64,000 bases of DNA. It comes from Aurifilum marmelostoma. Lineage: Eukaryota; Ascomycota; Sordariomycetes; Diaporthales; Cryphonectriaceae. A model generated the notes under the pieces. It saw nothing but the letters and a program-made list of their open reading frames with translations. It ran no database searches and had not been told where the DNA came from. The translations under genes and the position numbers were made by a program. Below, piece after piece: positions 1-10,859 of the stretch. The DNA lies in contig JAMXSV010000016.1 of the NCBI GenBank assembly GCA_027559495.1, forward strand, positions 930,001 through 994,000, given 5' to 3'. The stretch's first letter is position 1; the number at the start of each line of letters is the position of its first letter.

Positions 1-1600
1 TCTTTGAGTTGCTGGATGACATGTGATTGATCTGGCCCAACTTCGTTAGCGTTCTGCTCACCGTCTTTGTATAAGTATACATAGAGACAACTAAACAGGA
101 TAAATGCCCTACCTGGCCACATATCACGTATTTACATTTTCTAGAACATTCCTGCTTTATTCGTACACACAAGATCTCTATCACGCTGGCACTTGTCCTG
201 TCTTGGGTGCTGGAAGAGAGTCCTGAGGCACCAGGGCTGTCACTTCATCATGGATGATCTCTTCCTCCCTTTGCTCCCCAATAGATGCAGGAGTATACCG
301 TAGGCCACCAGCAGAGTTCTAAACAGTGTTCTTAATCTAACACAAGAAAGAACAAGCCACTTGTACATTGGCCACAATCCAATTCACTCATCATATGCCT
401 ATCAACAGGACACAAAAGCACCCATCTACTCTTTCAGGTGTTGTGACTGGACAGCCCATGCCTAGAACCCCCGCCCAACAGACAATATGAGGCAGACCAG
501 AGGAGCAGAAAGCCACAGGCCACGCTTTGGTCATGGAGGGAGTATACAAACCACAATCACATGGCACGACAGACCTACAAAAGACCTTCCCGAGTAAATT
601 CAAGCCCCCACAAACCAAGCCAATATACCCGCCCACTATCTACCGCACAGGTCCCCTCCCCGCTCCACCACCTGGAGACATACACACATATATACAATCA
701 CCATGTATTATGATCGCCCTCCCAAAACCCGTCCAGCGCACGGTATTGAGCCCGCCCGCTGTCACTGCAACCCTGTAGCCCACCATAGGGACCCTTATCT
801 CTGGTAGACGATATTTCGAGGGGCTGATCCTATGTCTATCCCCATAAGGCCTGTACAGGTATGCAGCCGGGCAATATGCATAGCTCAGTCTGCCGGGGTC
901 TTTCTTATCCCCCGCCTCCTACAGCTGGATGGTTAGACCCCTGACCCTACTACTTCTCTCGGCTCTGCTGGAGAAGGGGACGCTTGAGTTACACTGGTGT
1001 TGAGGGTTGATGGTTGTGAGAAGGAATTTTTTTTTTAATTTCTCGATCTTCTAGAATGAGACCAAACAACAAGTATGGTGTCGGTGTAATGTAATGTAGT
1101 CTGATCTAGGATAAGAGACAGGAATTTAAAAAAAAAAAAAATCCTCCGCTTGTTGCGTGGCGATGATAATGAATAACATGGCGATATGCCTTTCCCCAAA
1201 CCCTGAAAATGCCCAAATTGTAATCTAATGCCTTGAATAAAGTGCGTTGCTGAACTGAAGTCAAGAGAGCCTACTACAATGGATGCTCTCGTCATCCTCC
1301 CCCTTCCTCTTCCAATGAGAATGATAAAAATCTTGATTTGATGAACGCCATGCTAGCGGTCATCCTGACCGCTGGCTGCACCTCGTTGTACAGCCGTGGT
1401 TTGCGAAAATAAAGTCAATGATAGTGATGAAAGTCGAGTCGCAATGATGGTGGTGGTGGTGGCTGGCTGGCTGCGTGGCAGTACCCAGTCTTGATAGATG
1501 AACAAGATACCAATGTATCCAATGGATCCGACGAGAGTTACCCCAATCGCAGTCGTCAGAGACCGAAGTTACGTACACAATGGGAGGTTCTCGAGTCGGA
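1..1600. other. Left-edge region without a recognised gene
   Basis: I see no protein-like reading frame here. It lies downstream of the TBC-domain gene and probably holds its 3' UTR. It contains a T10 run at about 1027-1036 and a TTT-A14 tract at about 1125-1141. The short open frames are low in complexity and resemble no family I know. Confidence 0.5.
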
Positions 1601-4600
1601 TTATCTCCTCCAGCCCCAGAAACCCCCTCCGCCGCCGCCCGATGCTGCGGGGGGCGTGGGCGCAGGAGCAGGCGTAGGCGTGATCGGCGCGGTGACCTTA
1701 GCAGCTGCGGCAGCCGTCTCGCCGGCAGGCGACGTGAAGCTTCTGAACATGCCCATAACACCTTGTTGCTGCTGCTGAGCGTCACCTGGCAGCTGCAGAT
1801 GCTCACCACCCGCAGCACCGAGGGTCTTGCGCAGCTGCTCGAGCTTCTGCTTCGCCTCCTCGGCCTCCTGCTTAGCAATGGCCTCCGCGGTCTTGGCCTG
1901 GACAAGCTCGAGGAGCAGCGCTTCGTGTTCATTTGCCGGAGGCGCAGACTGCGCCGCCAAGTTCTGTGCTGGAGGCGCCGTCTCAGTCGGGCTCGGGCCG
2001 AGCAGGGACGAGGTCCGCTTAGTGACTGAGATCTGCGATGGTGTTGACTGGCTCCTGCCGAGCTTGAGCTCCCGCAGACCCGGCGCGGTGGACTTGGTGC
2101 TAGGGTTTCTGGACAGCCAGCCCGCCCCAGTGCCATCGTTACCTGCAGAGTCGGAGGCCCGCACACGCATGCTGTGGATCTGCTTCTCCAGACGCTGCTT
2201 GTCGGTATGGAGATTTCGAACGTGTGCATGGCTCTCCCGCAGCTGGTCTTTCATGTTGGCAATCTCCTGCTCGAGATCGACGGCGCGGCGGTTGGCGTCC
2301 TGCGACTTGGACATCTCGATCTGCAGCTGTTCCTTTGTGCGGACGAGCTCGTCGCGCATCTGAGGCTTGGTCTGCGTGATTGACGACCTCCTCTTGTTCT
2401 CTTCGTCCCCAAACCTGCCCTCCATGGTATCGAGCAGGTCCGAGAGGGACCCATCGTGTGTATTGATGCCATCAGGCTTGATGGTCGCGTCGCTGTCACC
2501 GCTGTGCGATGTGATGACTGTCTCGCTACTCGCCTGTCTCCTAATACCGCTGAGGAGCGACCTCACGGCCTTGCGGTCTTCATCGCGTTCCTCCCGCTCC
2601 CGCTGCAGCTGGTCGGCCAGGAGGGCGTGCTGTCGTTGTAAATCGCTCAGGGCGGTGAGGAGGTCTTCGATCTGGGTGTGCAGGTTCCTGCTGTCGGAGT
2701 TATGGGCTTGGAAGACCGCCTTGGAATCGCGAGCGAGGGTCGAGGCATCGTCGGCCGTGGAGTCCCTCGAGATGGAGGTGGCGTCGGTGGAGACGGTGCT
2801 CAGTACGCTGGCTGCGGACGACGCCGATGAGGAGCTGACTTCCATGGAATTGAGGGTGGATGCCAGGCTCTGCTTTGAAGCGCTTCTCTTCAGCATGCTT
2901 AATGGTCGAGAGGCGGCACTTGGGGTGAGGCTCGAGGTGGAATTGTTGTTGTTGGAGGAGGATGCTTTGAGGGACGTGGTGGAGTTGGCCCAGAGGCGCC
3001 CAAGGAAGCGGGATGCAGCGTTAGTGACCTCCGAGGATCTTTCCGCATTGGCGCTTAGGTGGTTGGGGGTATGGGCCAGTTGGCTCTCCCTGTACCCCTG
3101 CTCAAGCGCCGCGAGTCGTTCTCTGCTGACCACAGACGACAGGCTGACAAAATCGGAGACAAACTCGTCTGCGTTGTACTGTTAAATTTTCGTTGGTTAG
3201 CATTGCACAGACTGTTTTGGAGTCAGGAGAGAGAGGGGGGGGGGGGTAAGTACATGATAGGCGTCCCACAGGCTACGGCTCAGGAGCAGCTGCAAGACAT
3301 CCCCCATCTCGGTCAGGGCAAGGATCCTGGGCTGATTACGCCTCATAAGCGAGAGAGCCACCCGCATAATGGTCTCGGATGCACCCTCGGCGAAGATCAC
3401 ATCGTAGATACCTGGTTCCTGTCAATTGTGCACGCTCTAATAGGCGGTGGACCCAGAAAAACTTACGAAACAGCATGGGCAGGGGACAAGTGACTGCGAA
3501 GAACGAGAGGAACCACTGTGAAACGTATGCCGGGTCGACTTGGAGCTCGTCCAAATGGTCTGATAAAGCGGGTAGATTGTCTCGAAGCAGTTCTCGGAAT
3601 TCTTTTGAGCAGTTTCAGTCAGTAAATGCAGTCTCTAATGAGGAATTTTTTTTTTAAAAAAAAAAGAAACAAATGGGAAAAAGGGTGGTTGGTGCAGCAA
3701 AACGTGTCACGTTATGGTCGTATCACAGTGAGGCAAAGGGTGATTGGCAACTCACGGTAAATCTTAACGTGCAATCCGTACAGGTCTGGTAGAAAGGAGG
3801 ACCTGAGGTCATATTGCTCCATGAGTCTGACTTGCAGTTAGCAACACGCACGCACATGAGAACTTGATTGCCGCAATCTTGTGTCATGACTTACTTGACC
3901 AAGACGCAAAAGGCCTGCTTGTCGCTCATGTGCATCAGTAGAGGACCGACCAGCAGCGCAAGGCCCTGGCAGTACCCAATCTTCTGGTCGTAGAGGCTGT
4001 AGCACTTGAGAACCCGACCCAGCATCCGCTGTCCGTCGCCCTCGGGGTCGCGGAACATCTCGACGCCGGGAAAGCTGCGCCCGAGGTCTTTGCCGATCAG
4101 GCCCTCATACGGGCTCGATTCGCCGGTATACCTCTCAAAGGCATCCTCAAGTGTTGCATCCCGCGCCAGGGACATGCTCTGCCAGACAACGCCACGCAGC
4201 GGGGGCGGGATGCCCTTCCGGATCTTGTTGGCCAGCAGCGTCGGCAGCCGCGCAGCGGTCTGTTGGTAGTCCTTGACGAGAGCCGCATAGAATTCGAGGT
4301 CCGTCATCGGCGGTGGTGGGAGCATCGAGTACCGCAAGGGCGCGGGTTGCGGCCCTTGGACCATCTCTCGAAGTTGTGCCATCGAAGGGGGCCGTGGCCT
4401 GCGTGCAGACTGCTGGAGTCTCGTCGCGGCCTGTACCTTGACGCTCTTTGGGTTTGTAGCTAGTCTGTCGTTCTCCTGTTCCAGTCGAGCCAGGAGCATG
4501 GCAGTAGTCTGTGTAATAATAAAAACAAGAGGCCGGTTGTCAGTGAATCCATAATACAGACGCTAAGAATTTCCACGAAAGACCTCCGAAATTCTGAGGC

Positions 4601-5208
4601 AATACAAGTAAGGGCAAAGAACAACTCCTCGCCCCTCCCCATGTTATTCGACTTACATCTTCCTCGTTGTCCTTGGATTCGGCGTCCTCCGTCTTCTGTA
4701 GTCCCTCCCAGTCTACCTCGTCGTCGTCACTTTCGTCTGCCTCGGGGGCGCTAATGGTCTTGCTGTCGTCGTCGACGCCCTCCAGTTCCTCTTGTAGGTT
4801 TAACTTCAGGCTACTGCCCGGGACGGTCGTGACAGGGCTCAGACCCTCATTGGGATCGAACGGCGAGCTCAGCGGGCTGCGGGCGGAGGTTGTCGCGGAC
4901 GCTGGGCTCAGCGTGTTTCTGAACAAGCCCCTCCTGTCCTGTATCGTGTTCCCGCCCGGCGGGAGATCGGTGTTGAGGGTCAACGGCCTCGGCGGCTCGG
5001 ACAGGCGGACGGTAACAAGGGAGTCGTGCTCGACAATACGCTTTACGGCGGCGTCGTGGGGGTTCGAGCTGCTTCGCTGGCGAGTATGTTCGGAGAGGGT
5101 AGGAGAGGCGGCAGCGCTCGAGCTCGAGAGTGAGGAGGCATGTTTATGCTGCCCCAGGCCGGGCCCGACACCACCAGTAGGGCTGGTGGTCTCGTGCTCG
5201 GCTTCCAT
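1601..5208 (-). CDS. GYP5: TBC-domain Rab GTPase-activating protein, Gyp5/EVI5-like
   Basis: Predicted GAP for Rab GTPases of the exocytic/Golgi route. Six exons on the minus strand: 5208-4657, 4508-3895, 3826-3756, 3601-3467, 3411-3254 and 3178-1601, with phases that agree and GT..AG introns, giving about 1035 aa. The Ser-rich N-terminus (1-184) is followed by a TBC domain from about residue 278 (IRKGIPPPLRGVVW). It keeps the Arg finger (IGKDLGRSFP, about R328) and the Gln finger (IGYCQG, about Q365). The domain continues across exons 3-5 (FLPDLYGLHV, WFLSFFAVTCPLPMLFR, IYDVIFAEGA). After SRERLAALEQGY comes a long Ser-rich and coiled-coil tail, ending in a Gly run and FWGWRR. This order (acidic N-terminus, TBC, coiled coil) matches Gyp5 and EVI5. 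An open frame extends upstream of 5208 but begins with GTG, so the ATG at 5208 is chosen. The exact paralogue (Gyp5 or another TBC protein) is inferred. Confidence 0.82.
3179..3253 (-). other. Intron 5 of the TBC gene with a homopolymer run
   Basis: The plus strand carries a run of about 13 G (about 3234-3246), so the minus-strand transcript has a poly-C stretch near the 5' splice site GTACTT. The intron is fixed by frame: WDAYH joins directly to YNADEFVSDF. Confidence 0.6.
3602..3755 (-). other. Intron 3 of the TBC gene with a T10A10 junction
   Basis: This 154-nt intron lies between KIY and QFRELL of the TBC domain. It contains a self-complementary T10A10 block at about 3646-3665, one of several such blocks in the window. 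Confidence 0.6.
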
Positions 5209-8200
5209 CGAGAACGGGAGAGCAGGCACCGGACCTAAGCCCTATCCCTGCGGGTTGGTGGTATTACTCGAGTGACAGCTGGTACACGGCTGAAGGGATT
5301 GGTCGGTGGGTGTCTGAGCAGGGCTGAGACTGGAATGACGGGATGGGACCTGTGAGTCGAGCCCGTCCAACGCCCAGCTACAAGGGCAAAAGGAAAGAGA
5401 GAGAAAAAACAAAAAAAAGTCCAAGGCAGGCAGGGTCCGAGGCAAACAACGGGTCCCGTGTGAGACAGAACAGAGGAGGGGGAGAGAGTCAGTCCTGTCC
5501 CCTTTGGGTATCTTCGTAATCTGGGGGGGTGGATGGAGAGAAGGTCCAATGTGGGCTTGGTCGAGGTCGTCGTCAGTGCATCCGGTCGAGTGTCGGTCGG
5601 TCTCGTCTGCTGCCTTGCCTTGCCACAAAGGACTGAGCAGGGGGACGGAAGGGAGGGGGGATTGGTGAGAGCCCTGGGCCAGAATGGTTTATTTACTCTG
5701 ACCAAGGTAACCGGGCCTCTCCTGGCGGTCGCTTCAGACGCCGGGGCCGCAAGGTCGGTGTGGACTGGGGGAGGAAGTGGGTATCGTTGCGCCGTAGCTG
5801 CTTTCTGTCCCTCTGCCTCTCGCTATTTTTTTTTAAAAAAAAAATCTCTGTCCAACTCTACTGCCCCTTCTTGTTCTCTGCAGGGGTCGTATTTCAAGCG
5901 AGTCGAGTGCTGTGGCTCTCGTCAAGACGACGCGGAGGAGACAGGTCGTATAGAAATCCGATCTCTTTTTTTAAAAGGGAGTAATGTCGATCGGATATCG
6001 TCTGTGTATTCACGAGGGTCCAGATCGGAACATTGGATCGATCAAGTACACCCAAGTGGAAGAATTGAGAGACAGTATCAGTTGTCCTTGTCGTCCTGGG
6101 TCTCATACAGTGGACAATGGAGATCGAAAGAAGGAAAAAGAGACTGGTGATGAAACAAGTTGAAGGAGGGAATGTGTCTGGGGCATGTCGGTTGACCCGC
6201 CCGGAGCAGGTTCCAGAAGTAACGGCTGTTCAATACAACAAACGCTCCAAGTCAGAGGAGAAGGAGGGGCTGGAGGCCGTCGTGAAGACAAAAACAATAA
6301 CCGGGCCTAAAGAGCTGGCCGGCAAAACACACAAGTCCTGGCAGGAGGTAATTGCGCGCCTCTGGGTGATCTGGTTATGATCAAGGGTGTTGAATTATGG
6401 GTGCATGGCAGCCAGCCGTGGAGATGGGAATGGAGATGGACATGCGAGGTGGATACCATACCACCGATCGATCCAGGCCTGCTTACGATGAGAAAAGGAA
6501 AGAATGAACCGAACCGAAGAGGGGACGAATGAGTGGACTCGATCACCAGCTGGGATGCGCGAGAAGAGAGAAAAAAAAGATGCTCGACAAAGAGAAGGCA
6601 GGCACGCCAAGGTCGAGCGAGGCCAGCAGGGACCCGACAAGACGCGGTGAGGAAGGAGAGAAAGGACACAAAAAGGGAGACAGTATGGCAGACCAAACGG
6701 GCGAGGTAAGATGATAGTCGCGTCAGTGGTTCATGCAGGTCCCCCCTGGCCTCGCGCACATCATTGGCCAGCGACCCTGGGCGCGACACAGAGCTCGACC
6801 CGGAGGCCCACACCTCCTTTTTTCCCCATACCCATAACACAAGACCATACTTCCATGTACACACACCACCTTGGCCTGAAACCCTTGAAAAACTGACCTC
6901 TAGCTGTTGGTGGTGGTGGTGGTGTTACTATCACCATGTACTATTGCTTGCTGGTGCTGCAAGACACCATATACAGAATCTATCTAGTAAAGGCCTTTCA
7001 AAATACTGATCAGACCGGCAAGAGAACACACGACCATCACCTGCATACACCTCAACTCCTTTTTCCGTTTGTTGAGTGTAGTCGTTGAAAGTCTAAACAA
7101 GAGGCTCGCACTAGAGCTGTTCGGAACAGAAATAGCCTCGCTGTTGCTGGACCCCAAGACCCCTTGGTGCGGTGCTGCCTTGCTAGCTGATCTCCAAAAC
7201 CTCCCGGCCAGGCCCGTCCCATTGGTTCTCAGCCATCCTCTCCAGAGAGAGAGAGCTCTCAGTGGGTGTTTACCTGCGGCCGGTGCTTCTCTAGCCTGCC
7301 TCACCATGGAACGGGTACCCCACCCCGCCCGTTCCTGGCCTTGTTTTATTGCGCAGCCAGCAACAGTACAGTATTACGACTATGGTATAGTTGGTATAGT
7401 ACAGTAATCTGTTGGAGGGGGGGGAGGGGGGGCAAAAGCTCACTCACCGCACAGACAAAGTATCACTTTTTGTCTTTGAACCATGAACCACACCATACAC
7501 CAGTATTTTCTCATCCACCATTTGTCCACCATAGACATATCAAACAGGTCCGTAAAAACAAGAGTTCCCAGCCAAAAATTGTTTCCAGAACAAAAAAGAA
7601 ACAAAGAAAAGAGCCCCTCCCCAAAGCTCGGGTCAAGACCTGCCCTATGCTCCCGTCCCTCCTGACTTCGATCATCTCCGGCTCGAACAAGCCACCCCTT
7701 CATTTCTCTCGTTCCTCGCCACCCAGAACCCGCCTAGGCCGATCTTATCAACTGTACATACTTTCACGCCATGTTTTTCATGATATACTGACCATACAAC
7801 CAAGCCACAAGCTCGCTATTCCCTTCCTACCAGATCATCAATCAACCACCTAGCACCGGCCAATGCGGTGAAACATAAACCCAAGTCTTGCGCACACCAC
7901 TCAACAAAGGTCCATCTTAGAGGAGAGCTGACGAGAAGACCACCTGCTCCAACCGTTTCTACTACCCCCCCCCCCCCCGCGCCATGCTCTTCGGACTCCA
8001 TAGAATGGGTTTCCCCCTGTCAGCATGGCCGGTTAGTCATTCTCCTCAGTCGGTTGCGGCCCTTACTACCAAGTATACACCACTGGGCAAAGCCAAGCCA
8101 GCCGCAACCCTGACCTTGTACTCGGCAATTTGGGAGTGAACTCTTTTGGACGTCACCTCATCCAGGAAAGAAATTCACCCGGTACTATGGCAGCTAGTTC

Positions 8201-9078
8201 ATCACAACCCCAGTCGCCGTGCCAAACCCCCAACCCACCACCACCACTATAGGTTTCACATTTGGTTTGTGTCTTGTGTCTCTATGCGCAGCCCCATCTA
8301 CGGGTCGGTTGGTGAGGATGCCTGCATGCACAGTCAGTCGGTTCGTACCTGCCAGGACGTGTAAGATGACGTGTGGGATGAATTACAGATTGGATATTAC
8401 TACCCGAATGCCCATGCGGGAGAGAGAGGGGAGAGGGTCTAGGCCGCGGTTCTGGTCTTGTCTGCATGCAAGTCAATTGATAGGCTGTCATTTGTTCCCT
8501 GAAGAAGACCAAAAAGGCGGGAGCTAAGGGTTCAAACAAGGCCTGCGGCCTCGTCCTGGCCCCTCAGCCCTACGAGTCTTTGATAATCGTTTCGAATCAG
8601 CGCAAATGCTCGCCTTGCCATTTCGAGGCTAGAATTTGAGGACACGAAAAGTTTCACGGCAGACATTGTCGAGTAGGCTCAAGTAATGTTTGTGCTGTCA
8701 AGAGTACATCTACCCCTAATCATGCTCCTCTGACGTCTAATACTATACATGTAAAGATTCACAAAAATCGTAACACGCCCGTGGCAATGTTTTTTTTTTT
8801 TTAAAAAAAAAATCCTGTCTTGCGCGTATTCCCACAAGCCTGGGCGGTAGTCGTGCAAGTGCAGTGCACCGGTCGGTGCTCCAAGATGAAAGAGGGGCCC
8901 AGCTCGTATCCAAACGCCCCTGCCTTTGGGCGCCTCCTGACCTCTGCTTAGCCAAGGGCAAACATGTGCAAGAAATGTCATGTTAATAGAAAGATGTCCA
9001 ACGATGAGACCACAATACTTCATATCTGGGTATCAATTTTTCCCCACCGTTTCTTGCGTGCTTGCTAGCTCGAAATCA
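5209..9078. other. Long intergenic region, about 3.9 kb
   Basis: No convincing gene. The region separates the 5' end of the TBC gene from the 3' end of the Snf11-like gene. It holds T9A10 at about 5826-5844, T7A4 at about 5966-5976, a C14 run at 7965-7978 and T13A10 at about 8790-8812. Open frames up to about 200 codons exist on both strands but are low in complexity and lack conserved motifs. Part is probably the 5' leader of the TBC gene. Confidence 0.5.
8790..8812. repeat. T13A10 homopolymer junction
   Basis: Thirteen T followed directly by ten A, then TCC. It is the clearest copy of a pattern also seen near 1125, 3646, 5826 and 56906. Confidence 0.85.
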
Positions 9079-10859
9079 TCATGCGGACATGGACGGTTGT
9101 GTCGGTGGTAGCCCTGGTAGTCCTGGCATTGTGGCCATCTGAGGTGTTGTCTGATGAGCCGACGGTGCAGGTGACGGGGCCGAGTTCATCTGCATCTGGC
9201 CCTGTGCGGCTGCCATGCTCGCCAGGCGCTGTGCATTCTGCGCCGCGATGGCTGGGTTCGGCGCCCCTGGTCTTGGCTGCGGTCGGTAGACTGGTTCCTT
9301 GGTCGGGTCGATACCGGGGAACAGCGTATGTAGCTTCTTATACAGCTCTTTAATATATGTGTCCCTCTCTACGCGGTCTGCGATGGGGTCAACCTTCTCT
9401 GCATCCGTAGCAGACGGCATCGAGCGCAGCTTGAGCTTCGTGTTCAGAGGCGGCGCTGAGAGGATCATCGGTGCTGGCTGGCGTGGGACGCCTGGCTTGT
9501 TTGTCGTCAGATTCGCCAGATAGGCGAGATTGGCCTGCAGCCTCCGGAAAACTCTGGATTTCGCCTGTCAGTACCGAGGGAGGATTCGAAGTACACACAC
9601 AAGTCACAACGAGGACATGTTATTGAACGTACTGGCTGTAATCCTGATCAAATGCTTCTTCCTCCTCTTTTCTTTCCTTCTGCTGTTCGGGTACGAGGTT
9701 GTTGTTGGCGGCACCTGCTGCTGATTCCTTACGTATCTCCTCGATATTATTCTTGAGGTGCACGACCTCGAAGAGAAGCTCCGTGTTGATGTCCAACAAC
9801 AGGCTCATCCTCTCCTGGTCGCGAGCTTGCGCTCCTGGGCTGACCGGGGTGGAGCTGCCATTCACGGCTGCCGATTGCGCGTTCTGGGGAAAGGTGGGTG
9901 TCTGAGGTGTGGTTATGCTGTTGGCAGACGGCGGCGCCGGTGTGGGTGTCTGGTTCTGCGGAGTGCCCTGGGGGTTCTGTGGAGTTCCGAAATGGCCCTG
10001 CTGCTGGCCCTGGTTTGGTGTGCCGTGCGAAAGTGAGAACTGACGCTGCTGTGGCGTTGGTGTGCCCATGCCGGCCTGGTTCTGCTGGGCCTGGTGCATA
10101 CGCTGCATCATCATCTGCTGCTGCTGCTGCTGCTGAGGGCTCATTCCAGAAGCATTCATAGGATAGCCACCCATCTGGTTGGCCATCATGTAATTGGGGT
10201 TGAACTGGCTCTGTGGTGCTGCTGCTGCTGTAGATGGTATATTAGGCCCGTATGGCGAGGTTGTGAAGGGAGCTTGAAAGCCCACTGCAGAATGCGTCAG
10301 CAAACGGGTTTCCCCTACTATTTAAAAAGAACCAAGTCTTGGTTGGGACGACACAGGAGAAAAAGCAAGTAGCAAACATGTCGTCCAAGGCTGAGAAGAA
10401 GAAACAGCCATTCGCCACCAGTATAGTCCAGTGTCACCTCATCAGCCGGGGGGAGGGGGCCCAGAGCATGCTGGCAGCCAGCCAGCCAGCCAGCCATGCG
10501 ACGTGTAAGGTACCATCGCTTGTGTGTTGTGTGACGTGGGTGGGAGGAGGGGAAGAAGAAGAAGAAGGGAAGCAAGACCAAGAAGAAGCAAACTTACTCT
10601 GGCCATTGGCGGGCATCTGCGGCATGGCGGTATTCTGCATCATTCCTGCAGGACCTGCAGGCCCGGGCATCATGGCGCCGGGATTGGCAGCCCCAGGAAA
10701 GGCGCCTCCCGGGCCCATGGGGTACTGCTGGCTGTACATCATCTGCTGCTGAGGCTGATTGGGACCAGGGCCAGGCTGCATCTGGGGGTTCTGGCCTGGT
10801 GGGGCACCGCTGAACGGTGGTCCTGCAGCATTGCCGTAACCATAAGGAGCCGAGTACAT
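9079..10859 (-). CDS. Gln/Pro-rich Snf11/SS18-like SWI/SNF subunit
   Basis: Likely a small accessory subunit of a SWI/SNF-type remodelling complex, by family resemblance. Three exons: 10859-10598, 10284-9633 and 9553-9079, giving about 462 aa. The N-terminus (MYSAPYGYG) and middle are Pro/Gly/Gln-rich, with a run of seven Gln near residue 130. A helical pair follows. The first helix is at about 246-282 (RMSLLLDINTELLFEVVHLK) and the second opens exon 3 (VFRRLQANLAYLANL). Next come PAPMILSAPPLN and YIKELYKKLHTLFPGIDP, then a Pro/Ala/Gln-rich tail. The pattern 'LLL-x-INTELL ... RLQANLAYLA ... LYKKL' resembles yeast Snf11 and, more loosely, the SS18/GIF N-terminal helix. In filamentous fungi such proteins are often just called glutamine-repeat proteins. 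Upstream of the chosen ATG the same frame stays open, but the sequence there is low in complexity. Confidence 0.62.
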
